Positions 1 to 9,098 of a stretch of DNA of 64,000 nt are shown here, one piece after another (positions within the stretch are counted from its first letter, which is position 1; every line of letters starts with the position of its first letter). The notes beneath the pieces are model-generated. The model was given only the letters and a program-made list of their open reading frames with translations, was not told where the DNA came from and did not search any database. Where the stretch lies: contig NZ_VOPH01000002.1 in assembly GCF_009765275.1 (NCBI RefSeq), positions 62,001 through 126,000 of the forward strand. Direction: 5' to 3'. The translations under genes were made by a program, and so were the position numbers. This DNA comes from Chachezhania sediminis. GTDB taxonomy: Bacteria > Pseudomonadota > Alphaproteobacteria > Rhodobacterales > Rhodobacteraceae.

Positions 1-128
1 TGCAGGTCCGGCTCCGGCCGTTCCTGAAGCGTCAGCAACAGCTGCCCGCCCCGCGGAAGCAACGCATAGACACCCGTCCTTCGGGTATAGATCCGGCCGG
101 GTTCGGGGGCCTCTCCGAAACGTCTCAT
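1..128 (-). CDS. NUDIX hydrolase, 5' part only (runs off the left edge)
   Basis: Only the first ~42 codons are present. The peptide opens MRRFGEAPEPGRIYTRRTG and continues into a strand typical of the start of a NUDIX fold (VYALLPRGGQLLLTLQERPEP). The NUDIX box itself would lie outside the window, so the substrate (nucleoside diphosphate derivative) cannot be named. The ATG is at 128, reading left, divergent from hslO with about 78 bases between the two starts. The family assignment rests on this short N-terminal pattern and is moderate. Confidence 0.6.
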   Translation of the reverse strand, partial: MRRFGEAPEPGRIYTRRTGVYALLPRGGQLLLTLQERPEPDL

Positions 129-139
129 GCCTGCTGCCC

Positions 140-168
140 CTTTCATGAAGCCTTGCTGCGCCTATATA
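140..168 (+). promoter_or_regulatory. Candidate promoter of hslO
   Basis: A -35-like CTTTCA (140-145), a 17-base spacer and a -10-like TATATA (163-168) lie about 38 bases before the hslO ATG. The -10 is good and the -35 weak. hslO is often heat- or redox-controlled, but no clear RpoH-type element is seen. Pattern-based call only. Confidence 0.4.
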
Positions 169-206
169 GCGGCGGTATGCCAAGACCAGGCGCACAAGGA
201 AACCCC

Positions 207-1214
207 ATGACCATCGGTGAGAAACTCGCGTGGGACGACGCCGTCCTGCCCTTCCAGCTCGATGCCTCGGACATCCGGGGCCGCGTCGCGCGCCTTGACG
301 GCGTGCTGGACGGCATCCTGAAACAACATGACTATCCGCCCCAGGTCGAAGCGCTGGTGGCCGAAATGGCGCTGCTGACGGCGCTGATCGGCCAGACCGT
401 GGCGCTGCGCTGGAAGCTGTCGCTGCAGGTTCAGTCGAACGGGCCGGTGCGGATGATCGCGACCGACTATTTCGCGCCCGAAAAGGAAGGCATGCCGGCC
501 AAGATCCGCGCCTATGCCAGTTTCGACGCGGACCGGCTGACGCCCGGCGCCCCTTTCGACCAGGTGGGCGATGGGTACTTTGCCATCCTGATCGACCAGG
601 GCCCGGGCACGCAGCCCTACCAGGGCATCACGCCGCTGGCCGGCGGGGCGCTTGCCCGCTGTGCCGAGGCCTATTTCGCCCAGTCCGAACAGCTGCCGAC
701 CCGCTTTTCGCTGGCCTATGGCCGGTCGCGGATGCCCGGATCGGCGGAACGTTGGCGGGCGGGCGGCGTCATGCTGCAGCACATGCCCAAGGCCTCGCCC
801 TTCGTGGCATCGGGCGATGCCAGCGGCGAAGGCGCCGTCCTTCTGGCCTCCGACCTCGTCGATGGCGAAGAGAAGGAGAACTGGGACCGCGTGAACATCC
901 TTCTCGACACTGTCGAGGAGATGGAGATGATCGGCCCCACGGTCCCGCCGACGGACCTTCTGGTGCGCCTCTTCCACGAGGAACAGCCCCGGGTCTACGA
1001 TGCGCAGGCGGTCCGCTTTGGCTGTACCTGTTCCGAGGCGCGGGTGCGGCAAAGCCTGTCGATCTATTCCGCCCGCGACATCCAGACGATGACGACGGAA
1101 GACGGCCGCGTCACCGCCGACTGCCAGTTCTGCGGCGCGCATTACGACCTGGACCCTCTGACCGTGGGGTTCGAGGCGGTGAAATCCGAAGATGGTGCGG
1201 ATGGCGACAGCTGA
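207..1214 (+). CDS. hslO: Hsp33 redox-regulated chaperonin
   Basis: Cytoplasmic holdase chaperone that is switched on by oxidation of zinc-bound cysteines. The 335-residue product has the Hsp33 N-terminal fold (LPFQLDASDIRGRVARLDG) and the C-terminal redox switch: C273-x-C275 in FGCTCSE and C306-x-x-C309 in CQFC, the four zinc ligands of the family. An in-frame ATG exists at 153, but the ATG at 207 follows an AAGGA motif and matches the usual family start (MTIGEKL). The end overlaps the next gene, which suggests co-transcription with the NUDIX and CCA genes. Confidence 0.93.
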   Translation: MTIGEKLAWDDAVLPFQLDASDIRGRVARLDGVLDGILKQHDYPPQVEALVAEMALLTALIGQTVALRWKLSLQVQSNGPVRMIATDYFAPEKEGMPAKIRAYASFDADRLTPGAPFDQVGDGYFAILIDQGPGTQPYQGITPLAGGALARCAEAYFAQSEQLPTRFSLAYGRSRMPGSAERWRAGGVMLQHMPKASPFVASGDASGEGAVLLASDLVDGEEKENWDRVNILLDTVEEMEMIGPTVPPTDLLVRLFHEEQPRVYDAQAVRFGCTCSEARVRQSLSIYSARDIQTMTTEDGRVTADCQFCGAHYDLDPLTVGFEAVKSEDGADGDS

Positions 1215-1878
1215 GGCATATGGCACCCGGCCGCACGACATGCAGGCTCTGACCGATGCCCTGCGTGCGGCCATCGCGCGCCCCGGGCATCGCAGTTCGG
1301 ATTTCGACCTGAACCCCGAACTGTCCGCCGACGCGGCCACGGCCGGCAAGCGGAAGCTGCGTAATGCCGGCGTTCTGGTGGCGGTGGATGTCAGCGCCGC
1401 AGAGCCGCGGCTGATCCTGACCAAACGGTCCTCGCGCCTGGCCCACCACCCGGGCCAGATCGCCTTTCCCGGCGGCAAGCAGGATCCGGAGGATGCGGAT
1501 GCAACCGCCACCGCCCTGCGCGAGGCCGAGGAGGAAATCGGCCTGCCCCGCGACCTGCCGCAGGTGCTGGGCCACCTTCCCCCGCATGAAACAGTGACGA
1601 ATTTCCTGGTCACGCCGGTGATCGCGCTGATCCACGAACCCTTCACCCTGCGCCCCGAACCGGGCGAGGTGGAGGAGGTATTCCGCGTGCCCTTCGACCA
1701 CGTCATGGCGCCCGACCGCTATGCCATCGAAAGCCGGCGCTGGCTGGGCATCCACCGGCGCTATTACACTGTGCCTTACGGTCCCTATTACATCTGGGGC
1801 GCCACCGCGCGGATGCTGCGGGAACTGGCGGCACGGATGGCCGGCGACCAGTCCCCCGATCACTCCAATTTCCTCTGA
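1201..1878 (+). CDS. NUDIX hydrolase, CoA pyrophosphatase type
   Basis: Likely cleaves CoA or a related nucleotide diphosphate. The protein (~225 residues) has an N-terminal segment ending KRKLRNAGVLVAV and then the NUDIX box GGKQDPEDADATATALREAxEEIGL (G...REAxEEx). It is preceded by HHPGQIAFPGG, where the family's UPF0035-type motif (LLTKRS...HxGQxxFPGG) is recognisable; that motif marks the YeaB/NudL CoA pyrophosphatases. ATG 1201 is chosen; ATG 1192 is also possible. The gene overlaps the hslO end and its stop overlaps the next ATG by one base. Confidence 0.82.
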   Translation: MATAEAYGTRPHDMQALTDALRAAIARPGHRSSDFDLNPELSADAATAGKRKLRNAGVLVAVDVSAAEPRLILTKRSSRLAHHPGQIAFPGGKQDPEDADATATALREAEEEIGLPRDLPQVLGHLPPHETVTNFLVTPVIALIHEPFTLRPEPGEVEEVFRVPFDHVMAPDRYAIESRRWLGIHRRYYTVPYGPYYIWGATARMLRELAARMAGDQSPDHSNFL

Positions 1879-3044
1879 TGGCGACCGCGGCCCGGATCGA
1901 CACGCCCTGGCTGGCCGACCCGGCCGTGCAGGCGGTCTGCGCCGCGCTGGAGGCCGGGGGCGCCAAGGCGCTGTTTGTCGGCGGCTGTGTCCGAAACGCT
2001 CTGATGGGCACCGGCGTCCGCGATATCGACATCTGCACCGATGCCGTGCCGGAACGGATCATCGAACTGACAAAGGCCGCCGGGCTGAAGCCCGTGCCCA
2101 CAGGCATCGACCACGGCACGATCACCGTCGTCTCGCAGGGCGAAGGATTCGAGGTGACGACCTTCCGCCGCGACGTCTCGACCGATGGACGCCGGGCCGT
2201 CGTCGCGTTCTCCACGAAGGTGGAAGAAGACGCCGCGCGACGCGATTTCACCATGAACGCGCTTTATGCCCGGCCCGACGGATGGGTGCTGGACCCGCTG
2301 GGCGGCCTGCCGGACGTCCGCGCGCGGCGCGTGCGCTTCATCGGCCGGGCCACCGACCGCCTGCGCGAGGATTACCTGCGCGCACTGCGCTATTTCCGTT
2401 TCCTGGCCTGGTACGGCGACCCGGCCGACGGCGTCGATGCCGAGGCGCTGTCGGCCATTGCCGAAACGCTGGACGGGCTGGCATTGCTGTCGCGCGAACG
2501 TGTCGGGATCGAGATGCACCGCCTGCTGGAAGCGCCCGACCCCGCGCCCGCCGTCGCCTCCATGCGGTCCTGCGGGGCGTTGACGGCACTGCTGGAAGGC
2601 GCCGACGACCGGGCGCTCGCCCCCCTGATCCACCTGGAAACGGAAGCCGGGGCCAAGCCGGACGCCACGCGGCGCCTGGCCGCCCTGGGCGGCGTGGACC
2701 TGCCGGAAAGCCTGCGCCGCCCCAAGGCGGAGATCCGGCGCATCGACCGTCTGCGCCAAGGTGCGCTTGAAATACAAAACCCGGTCGAACTGGGCTGGCG
2801 CCTGCAGGACGATGCCCCCGATGCGCTACTGCTGCGCCACGCGCTGATGGAAACGCCGCTGGATCCGGCCGCGCTGGACGCGGTCGAACGGGGTCGCGCA
2901 GCCGTCTTCCCTGTGAAGGCACAGGACCTGATGCCCGATTTCCGGGGCGCGGAACTGGGGGCGGAACTGGACCGGCTGAAAACGGTCTGGCTCGACAGCG
3001 GGCTGACCCTGACCCGGGACCAGCTGTTCGCCAGACGCACCTGA
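1878..3044 (+). CDS. CCA tRNA nucleotidyltransferase / poly(A) polymerase family
   Basis: Class II nucleotidyltransferase, 388 residues, predicted to add or repair the 3' CCA of tRNAs (poly(A) polymerase of the same fold is the alternative). Visible are the GGCVRN motif (35-40), the catalytic DxD in RDIDI (D49, D51), the basic RRDFTMNALY motif and the LREDYLRALRYFRF region that recognises nucleotides. The start codon overlaps the preceding stop (TGATG), so the NUDIX and CCA genes are translationally coupled, the usual arrangement in Rhodobacteraceae. Confidence 0.88.
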   Translation: MATAARIDTPWLADPAVQAVCAALEAGGAKALFVGGCVRNALMGTGVRDIDICTDAVPERIIELTKAAGLKPVPTGIDHGTITVVSQGEGFEVTTFRRDVSTDGRRAVVAFSTKVEEDAARRDFTMNALYARPDGWVLDPLGGLPDVRARRVRFIGRATDRLREDYLRALRYFRFLAWYGDPADGVDAEALSAIAETLDGLALLSRERVGIEMHRLLEAPDPAPAVASMRSCGALTALLEGADDRALAPLIHLETEAGAKPDATRRLAALGGVDLPESLRRPKAEIRRIDRLRQGALEIQNPVELGWRLQDDAPDALLLRHALMETPLDPAALDAVERGRAAVFPVKAQDLMPDFRGAELGAELDRLKTVWLDSGLTLTRDQLFARRT

Positions 3045-3173
3045 CCTGTGCGCCCGTCCCGGCTGGCCCCTTCAGACCGGAACGTCTATAGAACAGCCAA
3101 CCCCTGATTCAGTGAGGCCCCCTGCCACCGGTTGCATCCGGCCAGCCTGCGGGGTCCAGAACCCTGCGCATCC

Positions 3174-5027
3174 ATGTTCCGTTACTTCGAGTCCCTCGTC
3201 GACCCGTATGTCGACTATCCCGAGGACGATCGTCCTCCCACCCGGCTCTGGCCGATCATGCTGGGCTATGCCCGGCCCTTCCGTCGTGTCCTGGCCATTA
3301 CCGCCGCGCTGGCCACCGTCGTGGCCGCGATCGAGGTCTGGCTGCTGGCCTATATGGGCCGGCTGGTCGACTTCCTGCCGGCCGGCCCGGCCGAGGTGTG
3401 GGCGAATTACGGGATCGAGCTGATTCTGGTCGCGCTGTTCATCCTGTTCGGGCGCACCGGGATCCACATTGTCAGCATCCTTCTGCTGAACAACGCGATC
3501 ATGACAAATTTCGCGACGCTGGTCCGCTGGCGGTCGCACCGGCACGTCCTGCGCCAGTCCGTGGGCTGGTTCGAAAACGACTTTGCCGGCCGGATCACCA
3601 ACCGCGTGATGCAGACGCCGGCCGCCGCGAACGAGGTCGTCTTCCAGGTCATCGACGCGATCACCTTTGCCATCGCCTACCTGATCGGCGCCGCCGTGCT
3701 GCTGACGGCCGCCGATCCGTGGCTTCTGGTGCCGCTGGTGCTCTGGGCGATTGCCTATGGCTGGCTGATGCGCTGGACGGTGAAGAACGTGACCCCCGCC
3801 TCGCAGGCCGCGTCGGATGCGCGGTCCAGCCTGACGGGGCGGATCGTCGACAGCTATACCAACATCCATTCCGTCAAGATGTTCGCCCATGACGACCGCG
3901 AACTGGACTACGCGAAAGAGGCGATCGAGCACACGCGCACCACGTTCCGGGCGGAAATGCGGGTCTATACCATGATGGACGCCATCCTGTTCTCGCTGAA
4001 CGGGATGCTGATCGTGGGCGTTGTCGGCTGGGCGCTGCTGCTGTGGGTGCAGGGCGTCACCTCGGTCGGCGTGGTGGCCGCCGCCACGGCGCTGACGCTG
4101 CGGCTGAACGCGATGACCGGCTGGATCATGTGGGCGCTGACCACCTTCTTCCGCGAACTGGGCGTCGTGGCCGAAGGGATGGAGACGATTGCCCAACCCA
4201 TCGACCTGGTCGATTCGCCCGACGCGAAACCGCTGGAACCCGGCCCCGGCAAGATCGAGCTGCAGGGCCTGTCGCACCATTACGGCCGCGGCAAGGGCGG
4301 GCTGGACCGTATCGACCTGACCATCGCCCCGGGCGAGAAGATCGGCCTGATCGGCCGCTCCGGTGCGGGCAAGTCGACGCTGGTGAAGCTGCTGTTGCGC
4401 TTTTACGATATCGAGACGGGCAAGATCCTGATCGACGGTCAGGACATTTCCCAAGTCACGCAGCAAAGCCTGCGCCGGCGGATCGGCATGGTCCAGCAGG
4501 ACAGCGCGCTTCTGCACAGGTCGGTCATGGACAACATCCGCTATGGCCGCCCCGAAGCGACCGAGGAAGAGGCGTTCGAAGCTGCCCGCAAGGCCGCCGC
4601 GCATGACTTCATCCTGACCCTGCAGGACCCGCAGGGCCGGCAGGGCTATGACGCGCAGGTGGGCGAACGCGGCATCAAGCTGTCGGGCGGCCAGCGCCAG
4701 CGGGTGATGCTGGCCCGCGTGATCCTGAAGGACGCGCCGATCCTGCTTCTGGACGAGGCGACGAGTGCCTTGGACAGCGAGGCCGAGGCGGAAATCCAGA
4801 AGACCCTCTATGGCATGATGGAGGGCAAGACGGTGATCGCCATCGCGCACCGGCTGTCGACCATCGCCCAGATGGACCGGATCATCGTCATGGATCACGG
4901 CCGGATCGTCGAAATGGGCAGCCATGCCGAGCTTCTGGCGCAGGGCGGCCTATATGCCCAGTTCTGGGAGCACCAGTCCGGCGGTTTCCTGATGACCGAC
5001 GACGAACAGACGGAGGCAGCGGAATGA
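3174..5027 (+). CDS. ABC transporter, fused membrane and ATPase domains (first subunit)
   Basis: Type IV (MsbA/BmrCD-like) exporter half-transporter of 617 residues in the inner membrane. About six hydrophobic segments fill residues 35-310. The ATPase domain then shows Walker A GRSGAGKST (~394), the signature LSGGQRQR (~503), Walker B ILLLDEATSALD (~523) and the H-loop IAIAHRLST (~556). The ATG at 3174 is preferred over 3132 because the family start (MFRYFESLVDPY) fits. The stop overlaps the next start by ATGA and the downstream gene is a paralogous full half-transporter, so a heterodimer is likely. Substrate unknown. Confidence 0.88.
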   Translation: MFRYFESLVDPYVDYPEDDRPPTRLWPIMLGYARPFRRVLAITAALATVVAAIEVWLLAYMGRLVDFLPAGPAEVWANYGIELILVALFILFGRTGIHIVSILLLNNAIMTNFATLVRWRSHRHVLRQSVGWFENDFAGRITNRVMQTPAAANEVVFQVIDAITFAIAYLIGAAVLLTAADPWLLVPLVLWAIAYGWLMRWTVKNVTPASQAASDARSSLTGRIVDSYTNIHSVKMFAHDDRELDYAKEAIEHTRTTFRAEMRVYTMMDAILFSLNGMLIVGVVGWALLLWVQGVTSVGVVAAATALTLRLNAMTGWIMWALTTFFRELGVVAEGMETIAQPIDLVDSPDAKPLEPGPGKIELQGLSHHYGRGKGGLDRIDLTIAPGEKIGLIGRSGAGKSTLVKLLLRFYDIETGKILIDGQDISQVTQQSLRRRIGMVQQDSALLHRSVMDNIRYGRPEATEEEAFEAARKAAAHDFILTLQDPQGRQGYDAQVGERGIKLSGGQRQRVMLARVILKDAPILLLDEATSALDSEAEAEIQKTLYGMMEGKTVIAIAHRLSTIAQMDRIIVMDHGRIVEMGSHAELLAQGGLYAQFWEHQSGGFLMTDDEQTEAAE

Positions 5028-6895
5028 GCGCGAAATGGTATCCCCTGGGCGACTGGATCGACGCCTTCCGCCCGGCCCCCGGCGCGCCCCCACAGACGCT
5101 GGGCGCGTTCATGCGCTGGTGTCTTTCGGGCGCCTGGCCCGGCCTGTGGGCTGCGGCCGTCGTGTCGATCTTCGCCGGCACGCTGGAGGTTTTCAACGCC
5201 TATATCCTGGGCAAGGTGATCGACGTCACCGTCTCGTCCGGGCCCGAAGGCGCCTTTGCCTGGGAAAACCTGTGGGTCTATGCGCTGGCACTGGCCTTCT
5301 TTCTGGTGGCGCGGCCGCTGATCATGGCGGCCTCGTCCGCCACGAACTCGATCTCGGTCCAGCCGAACGTCATGCCGATGGTGCTGGCGCGGCTGCACCG
5401 CTGGACGCTGGGACAGTCGGTCCGGTTCTTCGATGACGATTTCGCCGGCCGCATCGCCCAGAAACAGATGCAGGCCGCCCGCGCGATGACCGATGTCGCG
5501 GCAGAAACGATCAACGTTCTGTTCTTCGCCCTGGCCTCGCTGATCGGGACCTTTCTGCTGCTGGCCTCGATCGACTGGAAGATCAACGCGATCTTCGCCG
5601 TGTGGCTGTGTGCGTATATCGCACTTATCTGGTACTTCCTGCCCCGCATCCGCGCCCGGGCCGCAACCCGCGCCGGCGCGCGCGCGGCCTCGTCCGGGCA
5701 GATCGTCGACACGATCACCAACATCAAGACGGTGAAACTGTTCGCCCGCGCGGATTTCGAAAACGAGGCCGCCCAGAAATCGCTGGGCCACCTGCGCGAT
5801 ACCTCGCTGACCTTCGGCTATATCTCGGCCCGGTTCCGGTTCTGGCTGATGACGCTGGCGGGCACCCTGCCGGTGCTTCTGCTGGGGGCGACGCTGTTCC
5901 TGTGGAAAAACGGCATGGCGACCGAAGGCGACATCGTATCAGCCGGCAGCATCGCCGTGCGGATCGCGCAGATGACCGGCTGGGTCAGCTTCACGCTGAT
6001 GACGATCTATTCCAATATCGGCGAGGTCGAGGACGGCATGGCCACCCTGACCCCGCGGATCCGGGTCGACGACGAACCGGGCGCGCAGGACCTGGCCGTT
6101 CCAAATGGCGAAATCGCGTTCCAGAATGTCACTTTCACCTATGGCCGCGGATCCGAACCCGTCGCCAAGGGCAATCCCGGCGGCATCCACGACGTGAACC
6201 TGACCATCCACGCCGGCGAAAAGCTGGGCATCGTCGGCGCGTCCGGTGCGGGCAAGTCGACGCTGGTCTCGCTTCTGCTGCGGCTTTACCGCGGCGAGGA
6301 AGGCCGGGTCCTGATCGACGGGCAGGACCTGGAGCACGTCACGCAGGCCAGCCTGCGCCGCAATATCGGCATGGTCACGCAGGAAACCGCGATGTTCAAC
6401 CGCTCGGCCCGGGACAACATCCGGTATGGCCGCCCCGACGCGACCGAGGCCCAGCTGATCGCGGCCGCCGAAAAGGCCGAGGCGCACGATTTCATCCTGA
6501 ACCTGAAGGACCACCGCGGCCGTACCGGCTATGACGCCTATCTAGGCGAACGCGGCGTGAAGCTGTCGGGCGGCCAGCGGCAGCGGATCGCACTGGCCCG
6601 CGCCATCCTGAAGGACGCGCCGATCCTGGTGCTGGACGAGGCGACCAGTGCCCTGGACAGCGAGGTCGAGGCATCGATCCAGACCGCGCTGCACCGGGTG
6701 ATGGAAGGCAAGACCGTCCTGGCCATCGCACACCGCCTGTCGACCCTGTCGGAAATGGACCGTATCCTTGTCATGGACCACGGACGCATTGCCGAGATGG
6801 GAACTCATGACGAACTTCTGGCCAAGGGCGGGCTTTACGCCCGGTTCTGGGACCGCCAGTCCGGCGGCTTCATCGGGTCCGAAGCGGCCGAGTAG
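5024..6895 (+). CDS. ABC transporter, fused membrane and ATPase domains (second subunit)
   Basis: Second 623-residue half-transporter, coupled to the first by an ATGA overlap. The membrane domain covers roughly residues 30-320. The ATPase domain has Walker A GASGAGKST (~405), LSGGQRQRIALARA (~512), Walker B ILVLDEATSALD (~535) and a His-containing H-loop (AIAHRLST). Both subunits keep full consensus catalytic residues, so neither ATP site looks degenerate, unlike many heterodimeric exporters. The exported compound cannot be inferred from the neighbours. Confidence 0.88.
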   Translation: MSAKWYPLGDWIDAFRPAPGAPPQTLGAFMRWCLSGAWPGLWAAAVVSIFAGTLEVFNAYILGKVIDVTVSSGPEGAFAWENLWVYALALAFFLVARPLIMAASSATNSISVQPNVMPMVLARLHRWTLGQSVRFFDDDFAGRIAQKQMQAARAMTDVAAETINVLFFALASLIGTFLLLASIDWKINAIFAVWLCAYIALIWYFLPRIRARAATRAGARAASSGQIVDTITNIKTVKLFARADFENEAAQKSLGHLRDTSLTFGYISARFRFWLMTLAGTLPVLLLGATLFLWKNGMATEGDIVSAGSIAVRIAQMTGWVSFTLMTIYSNIGEVEDGMATLTPRIRVDDEPGAQDLAVPNGEIAFQNVTFTYGRGSEPVAKGNPGGIHDVNLTIHAGEKLGIVGASGAGKSTLVSLLLRLYRGEEGRVLIDGQDLEHVTQASLRRNIGMVTQETAMFNRSARDNIRYGRPDATEAQLIAAAEKAEAHDFILNLKDHRGRTGYDAYLGERGVKLSGGQRQRIALARAILKDAPILVLDEATSALDSEVEASIQTALHRVMEGKTVLAIAHRLSTLSEMDRILVMDHGRIAEMGTHDELLAKGGLYARFWDRQSGGFIGSEAAE

Positions 6896-6904
6896 GACCG
6901 CGAC

Positions 6905-8128
6905 ATGGAACTGACTGTCGAGCGGCTGGGCCATCTGGGCGACGGAATCGCCCGTGGGCCAGACGGCACCGCGATCGTCGTGCCCCGCACCCTGCCGGGC
7001 GAGGTCGTCACCGGCACACTGGTCGACGACATGCTGGAAAACGTGCGGATCGTCACCCCGTCCTCGGACCGGGTCCGCCCGCCGTGCCGTCATGCCGGAC
7101 CCTGCGGCGGTTGCCAGGTGCAGCATGTCAGCGACAGCGCCGTCCGCGACTGGCGGGTGGATGTCGTGACGACCGCACTGGCCGCACAGGGGCTTGAAGC
7201 CGAATTCCTGCCCATGCACGTCTCTCCGCCCGCCAGCCGGCGGCGGGCGACGCTGGGCGCGCGGCGGACCAAGAAGGGCGCGATGGCAGGCTTTCACGGC
7301 CGTGCCTCGGACAGCCTGGTCGAGATCCCGGATTGCAAGCTGCTGGCACCCGCCGTGGCGGCGGCCCTGCCGCTGGCGCAGGACCTGGCCGCGGTGGCCG
7401 GATCGCGCAAGGGAACGCTGGCAGTGACCGTCACGTCGTCCGGCAGCGGGCTGGATATCGCCGTGTCGGGCGGCAAGGAGCTGGACACGCCGCTTCAGGT
7501 CGAACTGGCCAAGCTGGCCGGGGCCAGCGACCTGGCCCGCCTGACATGGGGGGGCGAGACCGTCGCCCAGCGTCGCCCGCCCTTCCAGACCTTCGGCCGC
7601 GCCCGCGTGGTGCCGCCGCCCGGTGCCTTCCTGCAGGCCACCCCGGAAGGCGAGGCCGCCCTGCTGGCCGATGTCCGCACCATCGTAGGCGACGCCAAGC
7701 GGGTCGCGGACCTGTTCGCCGGCTGCGGGACCTTCTCTCTTCCCCTTGCCGAAACGGCCGAGGTGCACGCGGTCGAGGGCGATTCCGCAATGACCAAGGC
7801 ACTGGACCGCGGCTGGCGTGATGCCGAAGGGCTGAAACGCGTCACGACCGAGGCAAGGGACCTGTTCCGCCGGCCGCTGACGCCGGACGAGTTGAAACGC
7901 TATGACGCCGTGGTGCTGGACCCGCCCCGGGCCGGTGCACAGGCGCAGGTGGCCGAAATCGCCGCAGCACGGGTTCCGGTCATTGCGTATGTGTCCTGCA
8001 ATCCTACGTCATTCGCACGCGATGTCCGCGTGCTGGTGCAGGCGGGCTATTCGCTTGAGACATTGAGGATCGTCGACCAGTTCCGCTGGTCGACCCATAC
8101 GGAACTGGTCGCCCGACTCGTGCTCTGA
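6905..8128 (+). CDS. 23S rRNA / tRNA (uracil-5-)-methyltransferase family (RlmD/TrmA-like)
   Basis: SAM-dependent uracil-C5 RNA methyltransferase of 407 residues. The N-terminus is TRAM-like, followed by the [4Fe-4S] cysteine set C61, C67, C70 and probably C144 (CRHAGPCGGC ... PDCKL). The C-terminal Rossmann domain contains the SAM loop DLFAGCGTFSLPL, the VLDPPRAG motif and the catalytic nucleophile C365 in YVSCNP. These match the RlmC/RlmD/TrmA family; the exact RNA position cannot be assigned from sequence. It starts 9 bases after the ABC genes and probably shares their transcript. Confidence 0.87.
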   Translation: MELTVERLGHLGDGIARGPDGTAIVVPRTLPGEVVTGTLVDDMLENVRIVTPSSDRVRPPCRHAGPCGGCQVQHVSDSAVRDWRVDVVTTALAAQGLEAEFLPMHVSPPASRRRATLGARRTKKGAMAGFHGRASDSLVEIPDCKLLAPAVAAALPLAQDLAAVAGSRKGTLAVTVTSSGSGLDIAVSGGKELDTPLQVELAKLAGASDLARLTWGGETVAQRRPPFQTFGRARVVPPPGAFLQATPEGEAALLADVRTIVGDAKRVADLFAGCGTFSLPLAETAEVHAVEGDSAMTKALDRGWRDAEGLKRVTTEARDLFRRPLTPDELKRYDAVVLDPPRAGAQAQVAEIAAARVPVIAYVSCNPTSFARDVRVLVQAGYSLETLRIVDQFRWSTHTELVARLVL

Positions 8129-8163
8129 CCGGCCCGGGCCGGCCCCCTGCGCATGAGAGAGAC

Positions 8164-8994
8164 ATGATCGACAGAGCCTCGCTGACCCGTTGGATCGAGC
8201 GGCCCGTCTTTTCCGATTTCATTTTTGGCGTGATCATCTTCAACGCCGTGCTTCTGGGGCTGGAAACCTCGCCCCATGTGATGGCCGAAGCCGGCTGGAT
8301 GATCGTCACGCTGGATTCGGCCTGTCTTGCGATCTTCGTGGCGGAAATCCTGCTGAAGATCTTCTGCTACGGAAGGGACTACCCCAAGGACGGCTGGAAC
8401 GTCTTCGACTTCCTGGTCGTGGGCGTGGCCCTGGTGCCCGGCGGCGGCAGCCTGTCGGTGCTGCGGGCCCTGCGGATCCTGCGGGTACTGCGCGTGATAT
8501 CGGTGGCGCCGCGGCTGCGCCGCGTGGTCGAAGGCTTCGTTTCGGCCCTTCCCGGCATGGGCAGCGTCTTCCTGCTGATGGCGATCCTCTTCTACATCGG
8601 CGCCGTCATCGCGACGAAACTGTTCGCCACCGCCTTCCCGGAATGGTTCGGCACGCTGGGCCGGTCGGCTTATTCCCTGTTCCAGATCATGACGCTGGAA
8701 AGCTGGTCCATGGGGATCGTCCGCCCGGTGATGGAGGTCTATCCCCAGGCCTGGGTCTTCTTCGTGCCCTTCATCATGGTCACCACCTTCGCCGTGGTGA
8801 ACCTGCTGGTCGGCCTGATCGTGAACTCGATGCAGGACGCCCACCAGGAGGAAGAGATTCTGCGCACCGAGGCCTATCGCGACGAGGTTCTGGCCCGATT
8901 GGCCGAAATCGAACGTCGCCTGGCCGCGCAAACAGGGGAAAATGCCGATTCCGCAGGCATCCGAACGGCTGCCACGTCCGATACGAAGAATTGA
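8164..8994 (+). CDS. One-domain voltage-gated sodium channel (BacNav family)
   Basis: A six-helix ion channel of 276 residues in the inner membrane. The S4 voltage sensor reads LRALRILRVLRVI (from residue 100), with arginines every third position. The pore carries the selectivity filter TLESWSM (177-183), which to my knowledge is the same filter as in NavAb and NavMs; its glutamate ring favours Na+. The pore helix is followed by an S6 with a conserved Asn (VNLLVGLIVNSM) and a C-terminal charged coiled-coil (QEEEILRTEAYRDEVLARLAEIERRLAAQ), the four-helix bundle expected for tetramerisation. GAGAGAGAC precedes the ATG. Confidence 0.9.
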   Translation: MIDRASLTRWIERPVFSDFIFGVIIFNAVLLGLETSPHVMAEAGWMIVTLDSACLAIFVAEILLKIFCYGRDYPKDGWNVFDFLVVGVALVPGGGSLSVLRALRILRVLRVISVAPRLRRVVEGFVSALPGMGSVFLLMAILFYIGAVIATKLFATAFPEWFGTLGRSAYSLFQIMTLESWSMGIVRPVMEVYPQAWVFFVPFIMVTTFAVVNLLVGLIVNSMQDAHQEEEILRTEAYRDEVLARLAEIERRLAAQTGENADSAGIRTAATSDTKN

Positions 8995-9098
8995 TTTGCG
9001 TTCCCATTTCTGGCAATTATTGGGGAAAGGCAGCCGTTCGAAGTCCCGGATAAAAGGGGCAGGCGGCGATCAGAAAACCAGACCGCTGGGGCAGAAAC

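Noticed and set aside
162-1706. Long open frame on the minus strand opposite hslO and the NUDIX gene
   Set aside because: It is antisense to two well-supported genes, has an Arg/Gly/Ala-rich composition typical of shadow frames in GC-rich DNA and no domain.
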